64,000 nt of DNA from Gordonia humi. GTDB taxonomy: Bacteria; Actinomycetota; Actinomycetes; Mycobacteriales; Mycobacteriaceae. Numbering within the stretch: position 1 is the first letter of the stretch; each line of letters starts with the position of its first letter. Where the stretch lies: positions 3,472,001 through 3,536,000 of the forward strand of contig NZ_JACIFP010000001.1 in the NCBI RefSeq assembly GCF_014197435.1, in the 5' to 3' direction. Both the position numbers and the translations under genes were made by a program. Below are positions 17,617 through 28,489 of this stretch, piece after piece. The notes under the pieces were generated by a model that worked only from the letters and a program-made list of their open reading frames with translations, ran no database searches and was not told where the DNA came from.

Positions 17617-18987
17617 ATGACTCGACCCCGCAAGCAGATCCACCTCGCCGCGCACTTCCCCGGCGTCAACAACACCACCGTGTGGAGCGACCCCGCGTCG
17701 GGCAGCCACATCGAGTTCGACAGCTTCACCCGATTCGCACAGGACGCCGAGCGCGGCAAGTTCGACTTCCTCTTCCTCGCCGAGGGGCTCCGGCTGCGTG
17801 AGCAGAACGGGCAGATCTACGATCTGGACGTGGTGGGTCGCCCGGACACGTTCACCGTCCTCACCGCGCTGGCCGCCGTCACCGAACGCATCGGCCTCAC
17901 CGGCACCATCAACTCGACGTTCAACGAGCCGTTCGACGTCGCGCGCCAGTTCGCCTCCCTCGACCATCTGTCGGGCGGCCGCGCCGCCTGGAACGTCGTG
18001 ACCAGCTGGGACTCGTTCACCGGCGAGAACTTCCGGCGCGGCGGCTACCTCGCCGAAGAGGACCGCTACGACCGTGCGCGGGCGTTCCTGTCGGCGGTCG
18101 AGACCCTGTGGGAGTCCTGGCACGACGGCGATCTGGTCGCCGACCGCGACGCCGGCCGCTTCCTCGCCGCGGGCGACGTCGGATCATACGCCGTCCACAA
18201 CCGATTCTTCGACATCGAGGGCCGGTTCACCGTGCCACGCACGCCGCAGGGTCGGCCGGTGATCTTCCAGGCGGGCGACTCCGATCAGGGCCGCGAGTTC
18301 GCGGCCGCCGACGCCGACGCCATCTTCTCCCGGCACGCGGTCGGCGACGACGGTCGAGCGTTCTACCGCGATGTGAAGGACCGCCTCGCGAAGTACGGGC
18401 GCGACCGCGACGACCTCCTCATCCTCCCCGCCGCGACCTTCGTCGTCGGCGACACCGAGGCCGACGCCGAGGAACTGTCTCGGGAGATCCGGCTCGCGCA
18501 GGTGTCGCCGGCGACCGCCGTCCGTCTCATCGAACAGCTGTGGAACACCGCCCTGCCCGACTTCGACCCGGACGGACCGTTCCCGACCTTCGATCCGGTG
18601 GGCGGCGAGTCGACGGTGTCGCAGGGTCGGGCCAGTGTCCGGATGTTCGGTCGCAGCGCGCAGGAGTTGGCCGACGAGTGGCGAGAGGTCGCCGCCGCCG
18701 ACGGGCTGACCGCTCGGGAGACGGTCGCCGTGACGCTCGGTCGGCACGCCTTCGTCGGCACCGCCGAGTCGGTGGCGACACAGATCGACGATGCCGTGCA
18801 GTCCGATGTCGCCGACGGCTACATCCTGGTCCCGCACATCACCCCGGGCGGCCTGGCGCCCTTCGTCGACACCGTGGTGCCCATCCTGCAGGAGCGCGGC
18901 GTGTTCCGCACCGAGTATTCGGGCACCACCCTGCGCGACCACCTCGGACTCGGCCCGGCCGACGAGCGGCGGGCCGCAGCGTCATGA
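17617..18987 (+). CDS. NtaA/DszA-family FMN-dependent monooxygenase
   Basis: A 456-aa LLM enzyme of the NtaA/SnaA/DszA/SoxA branch with full-length family features: QIHLAAHFPGVNN, the LFLAEGLRLR segment, TFNEPFDVARQFASLDHLSGGRAAWNVVTS (key residues H..SGGR.AWN.VTS, about 112-129), VIFQAGDS.QGREFAA, and C-terminal GVFRTEYSGTTLRDHLGL. Family members cleave C-N or C-S bonds next to an oxidised centre and receive FMNH2 from a separate reductase. TAGGAGG sits just before the ATG. It overlaps the next gene by 4 bp. Best candidate for the C-S bond-cleaving step of the operon (inference). Confidence 0.85.
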   Translation: MTRPRKQIHLAAHFPGVNNTTVWSDPASGSHIEFDSFTRFAQDAERGKFDFLFLAEGLRLREQNGQIYDLDVVGRPDTFTVLTALAAVTERIGLTGTINSTFNEPFDVARQFASLDHLSGGRAAWNVVTSWDSFTGENFRRGGYLAEEDRYDRARAFLSAVETLWESWHDGDLVADRDAGRFLAAGDVGSYAVHNRFFDIEGRFTVPRTPQGRPVIFQAGDSDQGREFAAADADAIFSRHAVGDDGRAFYRDVKDRLAKYGRDRDDLLILPAATFVVGDTEADAEELSREIRLAQVSPATAVRLIEQLWNTALPDFDPDGPFPTFDPVGGESTVSQGRASVRMFGRSAQELADEWREVAAADGLTARETVAVTLGRHAFVGTAESVATQIDDAVQSDVADGYILVPHITPGGLAPFVDTVVPILQERGVFRTEYSGTTLRDHLGLGPADERRAAAS

Positions 18988-20078
18988 GGTTCATCGCGAT
19001 GACCCTGATCGCTCGGCAACCCGACCCGGTGACCGGCGAGCCGACCCCGACCGCGCAGCGGTTCCGCGAGGTCGTCGATCATGCGCGCCTCGCCGAGGAA
19101 CTCGGCTTCGACGGATTCGGGGTCGGGGAACGACACGAGCGGCCGTTCCTGTCGTCGGCGCCCGCCGTCTGGCTGAGCCACCTCGCGGCGCTGACCACTG
19201 AGATCCGTCTGTTCACCACCGTCGCGACGCTCGCCCTGGTCGATCCGGTCCGCGCGTTCGAGGACTACGCGACGCTCGACCATCTGTCCGACGGGCGACT
19301 GGAACTGATGATCGGCAAGGGCAACGGTTCGGCCCAACGCGACCTGTTCGCCGTGACCGAGGACGATCAGTGGGCGCGCAACGCCGAATCGTTCGAGGTG
19401 TTCTCCCGGCTGTGGGCCGACAACCGGATCAGCGCCGACACCAGGTTCCGTCCCGCCCTTCGTGACGTCGAGGTGTGGCCGGAGCCGTTGCAGCGCCCCC
19501 TGCGGATCTGGCACGGCAGCGCGACGAGCACCGCGTCCGTCGAATTGGCTGTCGCACACGGCGATCCGATCTTCTCCGCGAACGTCACCCATCGTGTCGA
19601 ACCGTATGCCGCGCTCGTCCGTCATTATCGCGAGCAGTGGGCGGCCGCGGGACGCGATCCGGCGCACGCCGCGGTCGGTGCCGGTACCGCGGGACTGCTC
19701 GTCGCACCGCGGTCGCAGGACGCGGTCGCGGCTTTCGCACCGGCATTCGCGCACTACCTGGCCGCTCACCGCCAGTCCGGTGTCGTACCGGCATTCGCGA
19801 CCCTCGACGAATTCGTCACCGACTCGTCCGCCCTGATCGGCAGCCCGCAGCAGGTGATCGACAAACTGCACCGCTACCACGAGCAGCTCGGCCACAGCGT
19901 CGTGCACGTCCCGGCCGAACCCGGCGCCGTCGATCCCGCCGCCCACCGGGAGTCGATGGCCCTGTTCGCATCGGACGTCGTCCCGCGGCTCGGCGACCTC
20001 CCCGATCCGCCGTGGGGCTGGGGATCGCCCGACGCACAGCTGTCCGCCACTCATCCGAAGGAGGTCGCCCTGTCATGA
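18984..20078 (+). CDS. Luciferase-like monooxygenase (LLM class), third of four
   Basis: A 364-aa LLM protein. Its N terminus MRFIAMTLIARQPDP is followed by the family's ARLAEELGFDGFGVGERH, LTTEIRLFTTVATLALVDPVRAFEDYATLDHLSDGRLELMIGKGN-type core (key residues DP.R..E.Y..LD.LS.GR.EL..G.G) and IGSPQQVIDKL near the C terminus. This arrangement is closer to the alkanal/luciferase and alkanesulfonate branch than to NtaA. ATG 18984 overlaps the upstream stop and its own stop overlaps the next start, so expression is translationally coupled. Substrate unknown. Confidence 0.82.
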   Translation: MRFIAMTLIARQPDPVTGEPTPTAQRFREVVDHARLAEELGFDGFGVGERHERPFLSSAPAVWLSHLAALTTEIRLFTTVATLALVDPVRAFEDYATLDHLSDGRLELMIGKGNGSAQRDLFAVTEDDQWARNAESFEVFSRLWADNRISADTRFRPALRDVEVWPEPLQRPLRIWHGSATSTASVELAVAHGDPIFSANVTHRVEPYAALVRHYREQWAAAGRDPAHAAVGAGTAGLLVAPRSQDAVAAFAPAFAHYLAAHRQSGVVPAFATLDEFVTDSSALIGSPQQVIDKLHRYHEQLGHSVVHVPAEPGAVDPAAHRESMALFASDVVPRLGDLPDPPWGWGSPDAQLSATHPKEVALS

Positions 20079-21199
20079 GCGACACCGCTCTCACCGTCCT
20101 CGACCTGGTCCCGATCAGCAGTGGTTCCACGGCGCGCGACGCGATCGCCAACAGCGTCGATCTGGCGCGGGCCGCCGAGCAGGCCGGGTACCGGCGCTAC
20201 TGGTTCGCCGAACACCACCTGAACCCGGGGGTGGCGGGGACCTCGCCCGCGGTTCTGCTCGCCTTGACGGCGTCGGCGACGTCGAGCATCCGCCTCGGCA
20301 CGGCCGCCGTCCAGATGGGCCACCGGACCGCGCTGTCGACCGTCGAAGAGTTCGGACTCCTCGACGCCGTCCACCCGGGCCGCTTCGACCTGGGCCTGGG
20401 ACGATCCGGCGGGAAGCCCGTCGGCCGGGAGCTGGTCACCACGGCGCCGCGTCGACTCGTCGACGGCCGCACCGACAACGGGCTGCTGATCCCGGAGTCG
20501 TTCGACTGGTCGCAGTTGCTCGGGAGTCCGCGCATCGGTCTCACCCAGCGACTCCTGCAACTGCCGAACGCCACCCCGCAGGACTACGTCGACCAGGTCG
20601 CCGACGTGCTCGCGCTGCTTGCGGGCACATTCGTCGACGAGCGGGGGCAGGAGGCGCACATCGTGCCCGGCGAGGGCGCCGACCTGCAGCTGTGGATCCT
20701 CGGCTCGAGCGCCGGTGAGAGCGCCCAGGTCGCGGGCGACCGCGGTCTCCGATTCGGTGCGAACTATCACGTGAGTCCCGGCACCGTGCTGGAGGCCGTG
20801 GACGCCTACCGTGCGGCGTTCGTTCCGTCGGACGACCTCGACGTCCCGTATGTGAGCGTGTCGGCGGACGTCGTCGTCGCTGACACCCATGACGCGGCGG
20901 TCGAGCTGGCCCGCGGTTACGCCCCGTGGGTCCACAGCATCCGCAGCCTCGCCGGGGCCATCGAGTATCCGACACCGGATCAGGCCCGCGGACTCGCGTG
21001 GGACGACGCGTCGGCCGCGCTGGTCGCCGACCGCGTCGCCACCCAGTTCGTCGGCACCGCACGAGAGGTCGCCGACGATCTCGAACGACTCCGCGACGCC
21101 ACCAGCGCCGACGAACTGATCATCACCACGATCACTCACGACCACGCCGATCGGGTGCGCTCGTATCGTCTCCTCGCCGACGAATGGGCCCACCGATGA
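20075..21199 (+). CDS. Luciferase-like monooxygenase, YtmO/MsnO8-like, fourth of four
   Basis: A 374-aa LLM protein whose start LTVLDLVPISSGSTARDAI, YWFAEHHLNPGVAGTSPAVLLA and (A)VHPGRFDLGLGRSGG are hallmarks of the MsnO8/YtmO group. YtmO belongs to the Bacillus ytmI operon for S-methyl-cysteine-type salvage, which is the main parallel for this cluster. Between residues about 120 and 165 it carries an insertion (ELVTTAPRRLVDGRTDNGLL) that I would not expect in the group. AAGGAGG lies upstream of ATG 20075. The stop overlaps the GNAT gene by 4 bp. Confidence 0.83.
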   Translation: MSDTALTVLDLVPISSGSTARDAIANSVDLARAAEQAGYRRYWFAEHHLNPGVAGTSPAVLLALTASATSSIRLGTAAVQMGHRTALSTVEEFGLLDAVHPGRFDLGLGRSGGKPVGRELVTTAPRRLVDGRTDNGLLIPESFDWSQLLGSPRIGLTQRLLQLPNATPQDYVDQVADVLALLAGTFVDERGQEAHIVPGEGADLQLWILGSSAGESAQVAGDRGLRFGANYHVSPGTVLEAVDAYRAAFVPSDDLDVPYVSVSADVVVADTHDAAVELARGYAPWVHSIRSLAGAIEYPTPDQARGLAWDDASAALVADRVATQFVGTAREVADDLERLRDATSADELIITTITHDHADRVRSYRLLADEWAHR

Positions 21200-21894
21200 C
21201 CGCCGTCGGTCTGCCGTCCGAGACCGTGCTGGACAATCCGGCGTACGCCTCCCTGCACGGTGCGCACGCGCATCTCGCCGAGCGTGTCGGCAACGCCGTC
21301 CGGTACCCGGCCGACGTCTCGCCCTTCACCGCCCTCCCCGACGACACGTCCGCGCGCGACTGGGCCGATCTCGCCGAACTGATCGGACCGGGCGGACGGG
21401 TGTCCCTCAGCTCGGCCGTCGTCCTTCGGCCGCCCGCCGGCTGGTCCGCCGAGTTCAGCGGCGAAGGCGTGCAACTGGTCGGCGACGACGTCCGACCCGG
21501 GGTCGACGAGCGAGCCGTTCCCCTCGGGTCCGACGACGTTCCGGCGATGCTCGACCTCGTCGCGCGCACCGCACCGGGTCCGTTCGAGACGCGGACGGTG
21601 GACCTGGGCGACTACTACGGGATCATCGAGGACGGTCGCCTCGTAGCCATGGCGGGCGAGCGACTGCGCCCGCCCGGGTGGACGGAGATCAGTGCGGTGT
21701 GCACGGACCCGCGGGTCCGCGGCCGCGGGCTGGCGACCGCGCTCGTCCTGACTGTCGCCGCGGGAATCCGGGCACGGGGCGAGACCCCGTTCCTGCACGC
21801 GGCGGCCGACAACACGAACGCCATCCGCCTCTACGAGTCCCTCGGCTTCCGCCGTCGTCGCCGCGTGCTGTTCACCTCCCTCATCGCGCCGTGA
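21196..21894 (+). CDS. GNAT-family N-acetyltransferase
   Basis: A 232-aa protein with a C-terminal GNAT domain: acetyl-CoA pyrophosphate loop VRGRGLATAL (about 174-183), preceded by (E)ISAVCTDPR and followed by FLHAAADNTNAIRLYESLGF. The N-terminal 100 residues resemble the leading half often seen in FR47-like acetyltransferases. Last gene of the SAM-IV operon. In the analogous Bacillus ytmI and yxe operons an acetyltransferase (YtmI, YxeL) N-acetylates the S-modified cysteine before oxidative cleavage; the same job is proposed here by context only. Confidence 0.82.
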   Translation: MTAVGLPSETVLDNPAYASLHGAHAHLAERVGNAVRYPADVSPFTALPDDTSARDWADLAELIGPGGRVSLSSAVVLRPPAGWSAEFSGEGVQLVGDDVRPGVDERAVPLGSDDVPAMLDLVARTAPGPFETRTVDLGDYYGIIEDGRLVAMAGERLRPPGWTEISAVCTDPRVRGRGLATALVLTVAAGIRARGETPFLHAAADNTNAIRLYESLGFRRRRRVLFTSLIAP

Positions 21895-21902
21895 CCCCCG
21901 GA

Positions 21903-21929
21903 CGAGCGGCGGCCGGGACGGCCCGCTCG
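21903..21929. terminator. Hairpin between the convergent SAM-IV operon and ppc
   Basis: CGAGCGG ... CCGCTCG, a 7-bp stem with a GC-rich 13-nt loop, lies in the 56-bp gap between the GNAT stop and the ppc stop. A shared bidirectional terminator is the simplest reading; there is no T-tract. Confidence 0.4.
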
Positions 21930-21950
21930 GCCCGCGGTGGTGACCGCGCG

Positions 21951-24791
21951 CTATCCGCTGTTGCGCAACGCCGTCGCGAGACCGTTCATCGTCAGCTGGA
22001 TGCCGCGACGGATCTGCGGTGAGTCGTCGCCCGCGCGGAAGCGCTCCAGGAGTTCCACCTGAAGGAGGTTGAGCGGTTCCAGGTACGGGAAGCGGTTGAC
22101 CACCGACCGCTTGAGGGCGTCATTGTCGGCGAGGAGATCGTCGCTGCCGGTGATCTTCGCACACCACGCGATGGTCTTCTCGTGCTCGTCGACGATCATC
22201 GAGAACACCCGCTCGCGCAGATCCTCGTCGGGCACCAGTTGCGCGTACCGGTACGCCAATCCCATGTCGCTCTTCGCGAGAACCTGCGCCATGTTCGACA
22301 TGACGGACCGGAAGAACGGCCAGCGCCGGTAGTAGTCGGCGAGCAGCGCGATACGGTCCGGATCGTCGCCGGCCCACTCGTCGAAGGCGCTGCCGGTGCC
22401 GTACCAGCCCGGGAGCATCACGCGACACTGCGTCCACGACAGCACCCACGGGATCGCGCGCAGATCGGAGATCGCCGTCGTCTGCTTCCGCGAGGTCGGT
22501 CGGCTGCCGATGTTCAGCGCTCCGATCTCCGACAGCGGTGTCGACGACGTGAAGTACTCGACGAATCCCGGTGTGTCGTGCACCAGGCGCGAGTACGCGC
22601 GCCGCGCGCCCGCCGCCAGTTCGTCGAACACCTCGTAGGCCTGAGCCGACTCGTCACCGAGTCCTTCGACGTCGAGCAACGACGACTCGATGGTCGCCGC
22701 GACCAGGGACTCGAGGTTGCGGCGCGCGCTCACCGGCTCGGCGTACTTGGCCGCGATGATCTCGCCCTGTTCGGTGAGCCGCAGCGATCCCTGCACCGCA
22801 CCGGGCGGCTGCGCGAGGATCGCGTCGTAGCTGGGACCGCCGCCGCGACCGACGGTGCCGCCCCGGCCGTGGAACAGCCGCAGTCGGATACCGGCCGACC
22901 GCGCGGCCTCGACGAGATCGAGTTCGGCCCGATAGAGCGCCCAGTTCGCGGCGAAGTAGCCGCCGTCCTTGTTCGAGTCGGAGTAGCCCAGCATCACCTC
23001 CTGGACGTCGTCCTGCCACCGGACGAGGCCTCTGTAGAAGTCCAGTGCCAGAGCGTCGGTGAGGATCGCGGCGCCCGCCTGGAGGTCCTCGATCGTCTCG
23101 AACAGCGGGACCACGCGCACGCTGGACGTGGGAACGCCGTTCCGCACGTAGTACAGGCCGGCCTCCTTGAGCAGCACCAGGGCCTCGAGCATGTCCGAGA
23201 CGGACCGGCACATGCTGATGACGTAGTTCGGCACCGCGCGCGGACCGAACCGTTCGACGGCCGCCGCTGCCGCGTACACCACCCCGAGCTCCTTGGTCGC
23301 GAGCTCCGAGAGCACCGCCTCCGGACTCGTCAGGGGGCGGCGCGACGTCAGCTCTGCGGACAGCACCGCGACCTTCTCGTCCTCGTCGAGCGAGGCGTAG
23401 TCGTCGCATGCCCCGGCCCAGGCGAGGAGTTCGGCGACCACCTCCTCGTGCGTATCCGAGTTCTGTCGCATGTCCAGGCCGGAGAGGTGGAATCCGAAGG
23501 TGCGCGCCGATTCCCGCAGAGCGGCGAGCCGGTCGTCGGCGATCGCGTCGTCGACGACGGCCCGCAGCGCCGCGTCGATCACGTCGAGGTCGGCGAGGAA
23601 CTGCGCCGCGCTCTCGTACGCCTCCGAGGCCGCGGCGAGCTCGCGGTCGGCCGGCGCGATGAAGTCCGCCCCCAACGTCGCCTGCGCGCGGGCGAGCAGC
23701 CGGGAGCGGACCGCGGTGACGGCCGACCGGAACGGTTCGTCGTCGACGCCGTCGGGATACTCGGGTGCGAACCCCGCTCCGAGCGTTGACAACTCATCGG
23801 TCACGCCGCGGACCAACCGCACCGACATCGCCAGCTCCTGATGCAGTTCGGCGAGTTCGTCGAGGTGGTGGCGCATCACGGTCGCCGCCGCCGCGGTCGT
23901 CGCCTCGGTGACCACCTCGCCGTTCACGAACGGGTTGCCGTCACGGTCGCCGCCGATCCACGAGCCCATCGCGATGATCGACAGGTCCGCCGTCCCCGCC
24001 GTCGGGAACACCTCGGCGAGTGCCGTGCGCACATCGGTGTTGAGCGACGGGATCACCTCGAAGAACGATGCGCCGTAGTAGCGGAGGCCGGTGGTGATCT
24101 CGTCGCTGATCGTCAGGCGACGCATGCGGATCAGCGCGGTCTGCCACAGCATGAGGATCTGTCGCGAGATGTCCCGGGTGATCCGAGCGTCCTCGTCGGC
24201 CGTCAGCTCGGTGCGACCGCGCAGGCGCATCAGTTCGGTGATGCGGTTCTGGGCGTCGAAGATGCTGCGCCGCCGGGTCTCGGTCGGGTGCGCGGTGATG
24301 ACCGGGACGACGTGCGCCCCGCTCAGCTCGGCGCCCACCTGGGCGTCCGACAGACCCGCGTCCGCCAATCGCGCGAATGTCGCACCGAGCGACGAGTCCT
24401 GCGGCGGGTCGCCCGCGAGGACGTGGATGCGGCGTCGTCGTTCCCGATGGAGGTCCTCCGCGAGGTTCGCCAGCAGCGCGAAACTGGTGAACGCGCGGAT
24501 CACCGGCATGAGTTCGCCGACGGCCCGGCCGTCGTAGCGCCCCGCGAGCTCATCACGCGTGACGTCCGCATAGCGGATGCCGAAGGCGTCCACTCGGGAG
24601 TTCTCGACGAGATCGAAGACCTCGTCGCCCGCCTGACTGCGGATCACGTCGCCGAGCAGTCCGCCGAGATAGCGGATGTCGTCGCGGAGGGGTTCGGTTG
24701 CCGCTCTGCCGGAGTCCTCGACGGCGATCCGATCGACCATGGGGGTGGCGATCGCGCGGCGGACGGATTCGGAGTTCATACCGGATGCCAT
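21951..24791 (-). CDS. ppc: Phosphoenolpyruvate carboxylase
   Basis: Carboxylates phosphoenolpyruvate to oxaloacetate, the anaplerotic entry to the TCA cycle. About 946 aa, a normal length. The catalytic His lies in [14 protein letters not shown], the catalytic Lys in [17 protein letters not shown], the glycine-rich loop is [14 protein letters not shown], and the C terminus ends in the conserved LRNSG. ATG 24791 is favoured because a TACCTT -10 box lies 7 nt upstream (leaderless); a TTG three codons earlier is possible but unlikely. It is monocistronic by layout and points toward the SAM-IV operon. Confidence 0.97.
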   Translation of the reverse strand: MASGMNSESVRRAIATPMVDRIAVEDSGRAATEPLRDDIRYLGGLLGDVIRSQAGDEVFDLVENSRVDAFGIRYADVTRDELAGRYDGRAVGELMPVIRAFTSFALLANLAEDLHRERRRRIHVLAGDPPQDSSLGATFARLADAGLSDAQVGAELSGAHVVPVITAHPTETRRRSIFDAQNRITELMRLRGRTELTADEDARITRDISRQILMLWQTALIRMRRLTISDEITTGLRYYGASFFEVIPSLNTDVRTALAEVFPTAGTADLSIIAMGSWIGGDRDGNPFVNGEVVTEATTAAAATVMRHHLDELAELHQELAMSVRLVRGVTDELSTLGAGFAPEYPDGVDDEPFRSAVTAVRSRLLARAQATLGADFIAPADRELAAASEAYESAAQFLADLDVIDAALRAVVDDAIADDRLAALRESARTFGFHLSGLDMRQNSDTHEEVVAELLAWAGACDDYASLDEDEKVAVLSAELTSRRPLTSPEAVLSELATKELGVVYAAAAAVERFGPRAVPNYVISMCRSVSDMLEALVLLKEAGLYYVRNGVPTSSVRVVPLFETIEDLQAGAAILTDALALDFYRGLVRWQDDVQEVMLGYSDSNKDGGYFAANWALYRAELDLVEAARSAGIRLRLFHGRGGTVGRGGGPSYDAILAQPPGAVQGSLRLTEQGEIIAAKYAEPVSARRNLESLVAATIESSLLDVEGLGDESAQAYEVFDELAAGARRAYSRLVHDTPGFVEYFTSSTPLSEIGALNIGSRPTSRKQTTAISDLRAIPWVLSWTQCRVMLPGWYGTGSAFDEWAGDDPDRIALLADYYRRWPFFRSVMSNMAQVLAKSDMGLAYRYAQLVPDEDLRERVFSMIVDEHEKTIAWCAKITGSDDLLADNDALKRSVVNRFPYLEPLNLLQVELLERFRAGDDSPQIRRGIQLTMNGLATALRNSG

Positions 24792-24798
24792 GGCGTCC

Positions 24799-24804
24799 AA
24801 GGTA
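24799..24804 (-). promoter_or_regulatory. -10 box of ppc, leaderless
   Basis: TACCTT, 7 nt (GGACGCC), ATG of ppc at 24791 on the minus strand. This spacing decides the start in favour of 24791. Confidence 0.5.
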
Positions 24805-24935
24805 CTCGGCGGATGCGACCGAAGCCGCCGGACCGCGCGTCGGCCGGTGCGCGGGCGCGTCGGCCGGTTGAAACATCGGGTTCTGCCGCGGCGGATCAGG
24901 AGATCGCCGGGCGCACGGGGTGTCTCCGAGCGGGG

Positions 24936-25172
24936 TTACGCGCCGTACTTGATGTTCAGGCCGACGCCGATGATCAGGATGAGCCAGAGCAGGCCGATGA
25001 AGACAGTGAGGCGGTCGAGGTTCTTCTCGACCACGGAGGAGCCGGAGAGGCTCGACTGGACGCCACCGCCGAACAGTGACGAGAGACCGCCGCCCTTGGC
25101 GCGGTGAAGCAGAACCAGCACGATCAGCAGGAGGCTGGTGATGATCAAGCCGATGTCGAGCGCGAGAGTCAC
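24936..25172 (-). CDS. secG: Preprotein translocase subunit SecG
   Basis: Small subunit of the SecYEG channel. The 78-aa protein has two hydrophobic helices (about 4-22 and 55-73) joined by the family loop HRAKGGGLSSLFGG. GTG start with CAGGAC upstream. It follows tpiA on the same strand as in other actinobacteria, but a strong terminator lies between them, so it probably has its own promoter in the 60 bp upstream. Confidence 0.93.
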   Translation of the reverse strand: MTLALDIGLIITSLLLIVLVLLHRAKGGGLSSLFGGGVQSSLSGSSVVEKNLDRLTVFIGLLWLILIIGVGLNIKYGA

Positions 25173-25231
25173 GAGTCGATGGTCCTGTCAGTCTGTCGGA
25201 GCGCATCCCTGGTCGGGCCCGGGGCGCCGGG

Positions 25232-25275
25232 AAAAAGTCTGTGGCAGGTCGCTCCCGAGGAGCAACCTGCCACAG
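25232..25275 (-). terminator. Strong intrinsic terminator of the gap-pgk-tpiA operon
   Basis: Read on the minus strand: an 11-bp perfect stem (CTGTGGCAGGT / ACCTGCCACAG), extended inward by TGCTCC / GGAGCG with one wobble pair and a TCG loop, followed directly by GACTTTTTC. This is a textbook rho-independent terminator, 20 bp past the tpiA stop. Confidence 0.9.
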
Positions 25276-25296
25276 TCTACGCGATGGGGCGGTGGA

Positions 25297-26118
25297 TCAG
25301 AGCAACGGCCCGCCCGCGGCGAACGCCGAGAGCTGAGCGAACTCGTCGGCTTTGAGCGACGCGCCGCCGACGAGAGCGCCGTCGACGTCGTTCTGTCCGA
25401 CGATCTCGCCCACGTTCTTGGCGTTGACGCTGCCGCCGTACAGCACGCGGACCGCACCGGCGGTGGCCTCGTCGGCGAGTTCGGCGAGCGCGCCGCGGAC
25501 GGCCGCGCACACCTCCTGCGCGTCGGCGGCACTGGCCACGCGACCGGTGCCGATGGCCCAGACGGGCTCGTAGGCGACGACGACCTTCGCGACGTCGTCC
25601 GCCGACAGTCCGGCCAGCGAGGCCTTGATCTGCTCGACGTTGTACGCGACGTGCTCACCGGCCTCGCGGACCTCGAGTCCCTCGCCGATGCACACGATCG
25701 GCGTCAGATCGTGCTTGAGGGCGGCCTTCGTCTTGGCCAGCACGGTCTCGTTCGACTCTCCGTGCAGCGTGCGCCGCTCGGAGTGGCCGACGACGGCGAA
25801 CGTGCAGCCGAGCTTGGCCAGGAAAGCCCCGGAGATCTCGCCGGTGTAGGCGCCCGAGTCGTGCTCGGAGACGTCCTGCGCACCGTAGGTGAGCCCCAGC
25901 TTGTCGCCGTCGACGATGGTCTGGACGCTGCGGATGTCGGTGAACGGCGGGATCACCGTCACGTCGACCTTCTCGAAGTACTTCTCCGGAAGCGCGAACG
26001 AGATCTTCTGCACCAGGGCGATCGCCTCGAGGTGGTTCAGATTGCACTTCCAGTTGCCTGCGATCAGCGGCTTGCGAGCGCCGGAAGCCGAGCCGGCGGA
26101 CCCGTTCGTGGCAGCCAT
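25297..26118 (-). CDS. tpiA: Triosephosphate isomerase
   Basis: Interconverts dihydroxyacetone phosphate and glyceraldehyde 3-phosphate. The 273-aa product has an N-terminal extension of about 18 Ala/Gly/Ser residues before the family start [10 protein letters not shown] (catalytic Asn and Lys), then GHSERR (catalytic His), [17 protein letters not shown] (catalytic Glu) and the phosphate loop [11 protein letters not shown] overlaps the pgk stop (ATGA). An alternative start that removes the extension is not visible, so the extension seems genuine. Confidence 0.97.
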   Translation of the reverse strand: MAATNGSAGSASGARKPLIAGNWKCNLNHLEAIALVQKISFALPEKYFEKVDVTVIPPFTDIRSVQTIVDGDKLGLTYGAQDVSEHDSGAYTGEISGAFLAKLGCTFAVVGHSERRTLHGESNETVLAKTKAALKHDLTPIVCIGEGLEVREAGEHVAYNVEQIKASLAGLSADDVAKVVVAYEPVWAIGTGRVASAADAQEVCAAVRGALAELADEATAGAVRVLYGGSVNAKNVGEIVGQNDVDGALVGGASLKADEFAQLSAFAAGGPLL

Positions 26119-27335
26119 CAGGCGGTCACCTCCAGAACCGACAGACCCGGGAGCTCCTTGCCCTCCAGGTACTCCAGCGACGCGCCGCCGCCGGTGGAGA
26201 TGTGCGAGAACGCCTCATCGGCCAGGCCGAGCGCACGCACCGCCGCCGCCGAGTCGCCGCCGCCGACCACCGAGAACGCACCGTCGGCGGTCGCCTGCGC
26301 GATGGCTTCGGCGACCCCGCGGGTGCCCGCCGCGAACTTCTCGAACTCGAAGACGCCGGACGGACCGTTCCAGAAGATGGTCTTCGCACCGGTCAGCACC
26401 GCGGCGAAACGCTCCACGGTGCCCGGGCCGATGTCCAGCCCCATGCCCTCGGTGAATCCGTCGGCGGTCTTGACCACCCGTGCGTCGGCGTCCGCGGCGA
26501 ACGCGTCGGCCACGACCACGTCGTGCGGCAGGTGGATCACGTCGCCGAAGCGCTCGAGCAGATCCTTGCAGGTGTCGATCATGTCTTCCTGCAGCAGCGA
26601 CGAGCCCACCTCGGCGCCCTGCGCCTTGATGAACGTGAACGCCATTCCGCCGCCGATCACCAGGGTGTCGACCTTGGGGGCGAGGGCCTCGATGACGGCG
26701 AGCTTGTCGGAGACCTTGGACCCGCCCAGCACCACCGCGTACGGCTGTTCCGGGGTTCCCGCGATCTTCGCCAGCACGTCGACCTCGGTGGCGACCAGGT
26801 CGCCCGCGTAGGCCGGGAGCACCTTGGCGACGTCGTAGACCGACGCCTGCTTGCGGTGCACGACGCCGAAGCCGTCGGAGACGAAGGCGCCGTCGTCGCC
26901 GACCAGCTCGACGAGCGCCGCGGCGAGCTGGGCCCGCTCGACGTCGTCCTTGCTGGTCTCGCGCGGATCGAAGCGGATGTTCTCGAGCAGGAGGACGTCA
27001 CCGTCGGTGAGTCCTTCGGCGCGGGCGAGCGCATCACTGCCGACGACGTCGCCCGCGAGCTGGACGTTGCGGCCCAGCTCCTGCCCCAGTCGTGCGGCGA
27101 CCGGTGCGAGCGACAGCGCGGGATCCGGCTCGCCTCCGGGGCGGCCCAGGTGCGCGGTCACGATGACCTTCGCGCCGGCCTCGACGAGTTTCGTGATCGT
27201 CGGCGCCGATGCGACGATACGGCCCGCATCGGTGATCGTGCCGCCGTCGAGCGGCACGTTCAGATCCGACCGCACGAGCACTCCACGGCCTTCGACGCCC
27301 TCGGCGAGGAGGTCGGTGAGGGTACGTACCGCCAT
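26118..27335 (-). CDS. pgk: Phosphoglycerate kinase
   Basis: Makes ATP from 1,3-bisphosphoglycerate. About 405 aa from ATG 27335 ([10 protein letters not shown]), with the signature [31 protein letters not shown] and the nucleotide loop [17 protein letters not shown] longer frame upstream runs into gap and was rejected because the start just 2 bp after the gap stop fits the family N terminus. Middle gene of gap-pgk-tpiA. Confidence 0.97.
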   Translation of the reverse strand: MAVRTLTDLLAEGVEGRGVLVRSDLNVPLDGGTITDAGRIVASAPTITKLVEAGAKVIVTAHLGRPGGEPDPALSLAPVAARLGQELGRNVQLAGDVVGSDALARAEGLTDGDVLLLENIRFDPRETSKDDVERAQLAAALVELVGDDGAFVSDGFGVVHRKQASVYDVAKVLPAYAGDLVATEVDVLAKIAGTPEQPYAVVLGGSKVSDKLAVIEALAPKVDTLVIGGGMAFTFIKAQGAEVGSSLLQEDMIDTCKDLLERFGDVIHLPHDVVVADAFAADADARVVKTADGFTEGMGLDIGPGTVERFAAVLTGAKTIFWNGPSGVFEFEKFAAGTRGVAEAIAQATADGAFSVVGGGDSAAAVRALGLADEAFSHISTGGGASLEYLEGKELPGLSVLEVTA

Positions 27336-27337
27336 GC

Positions 27338-28446
<1,109 letters not shown>

Positions 28447-28489
28447 GGGGTGGTCTCGGGTGTGATGACTCCCACGCCGGAACGGGGTA

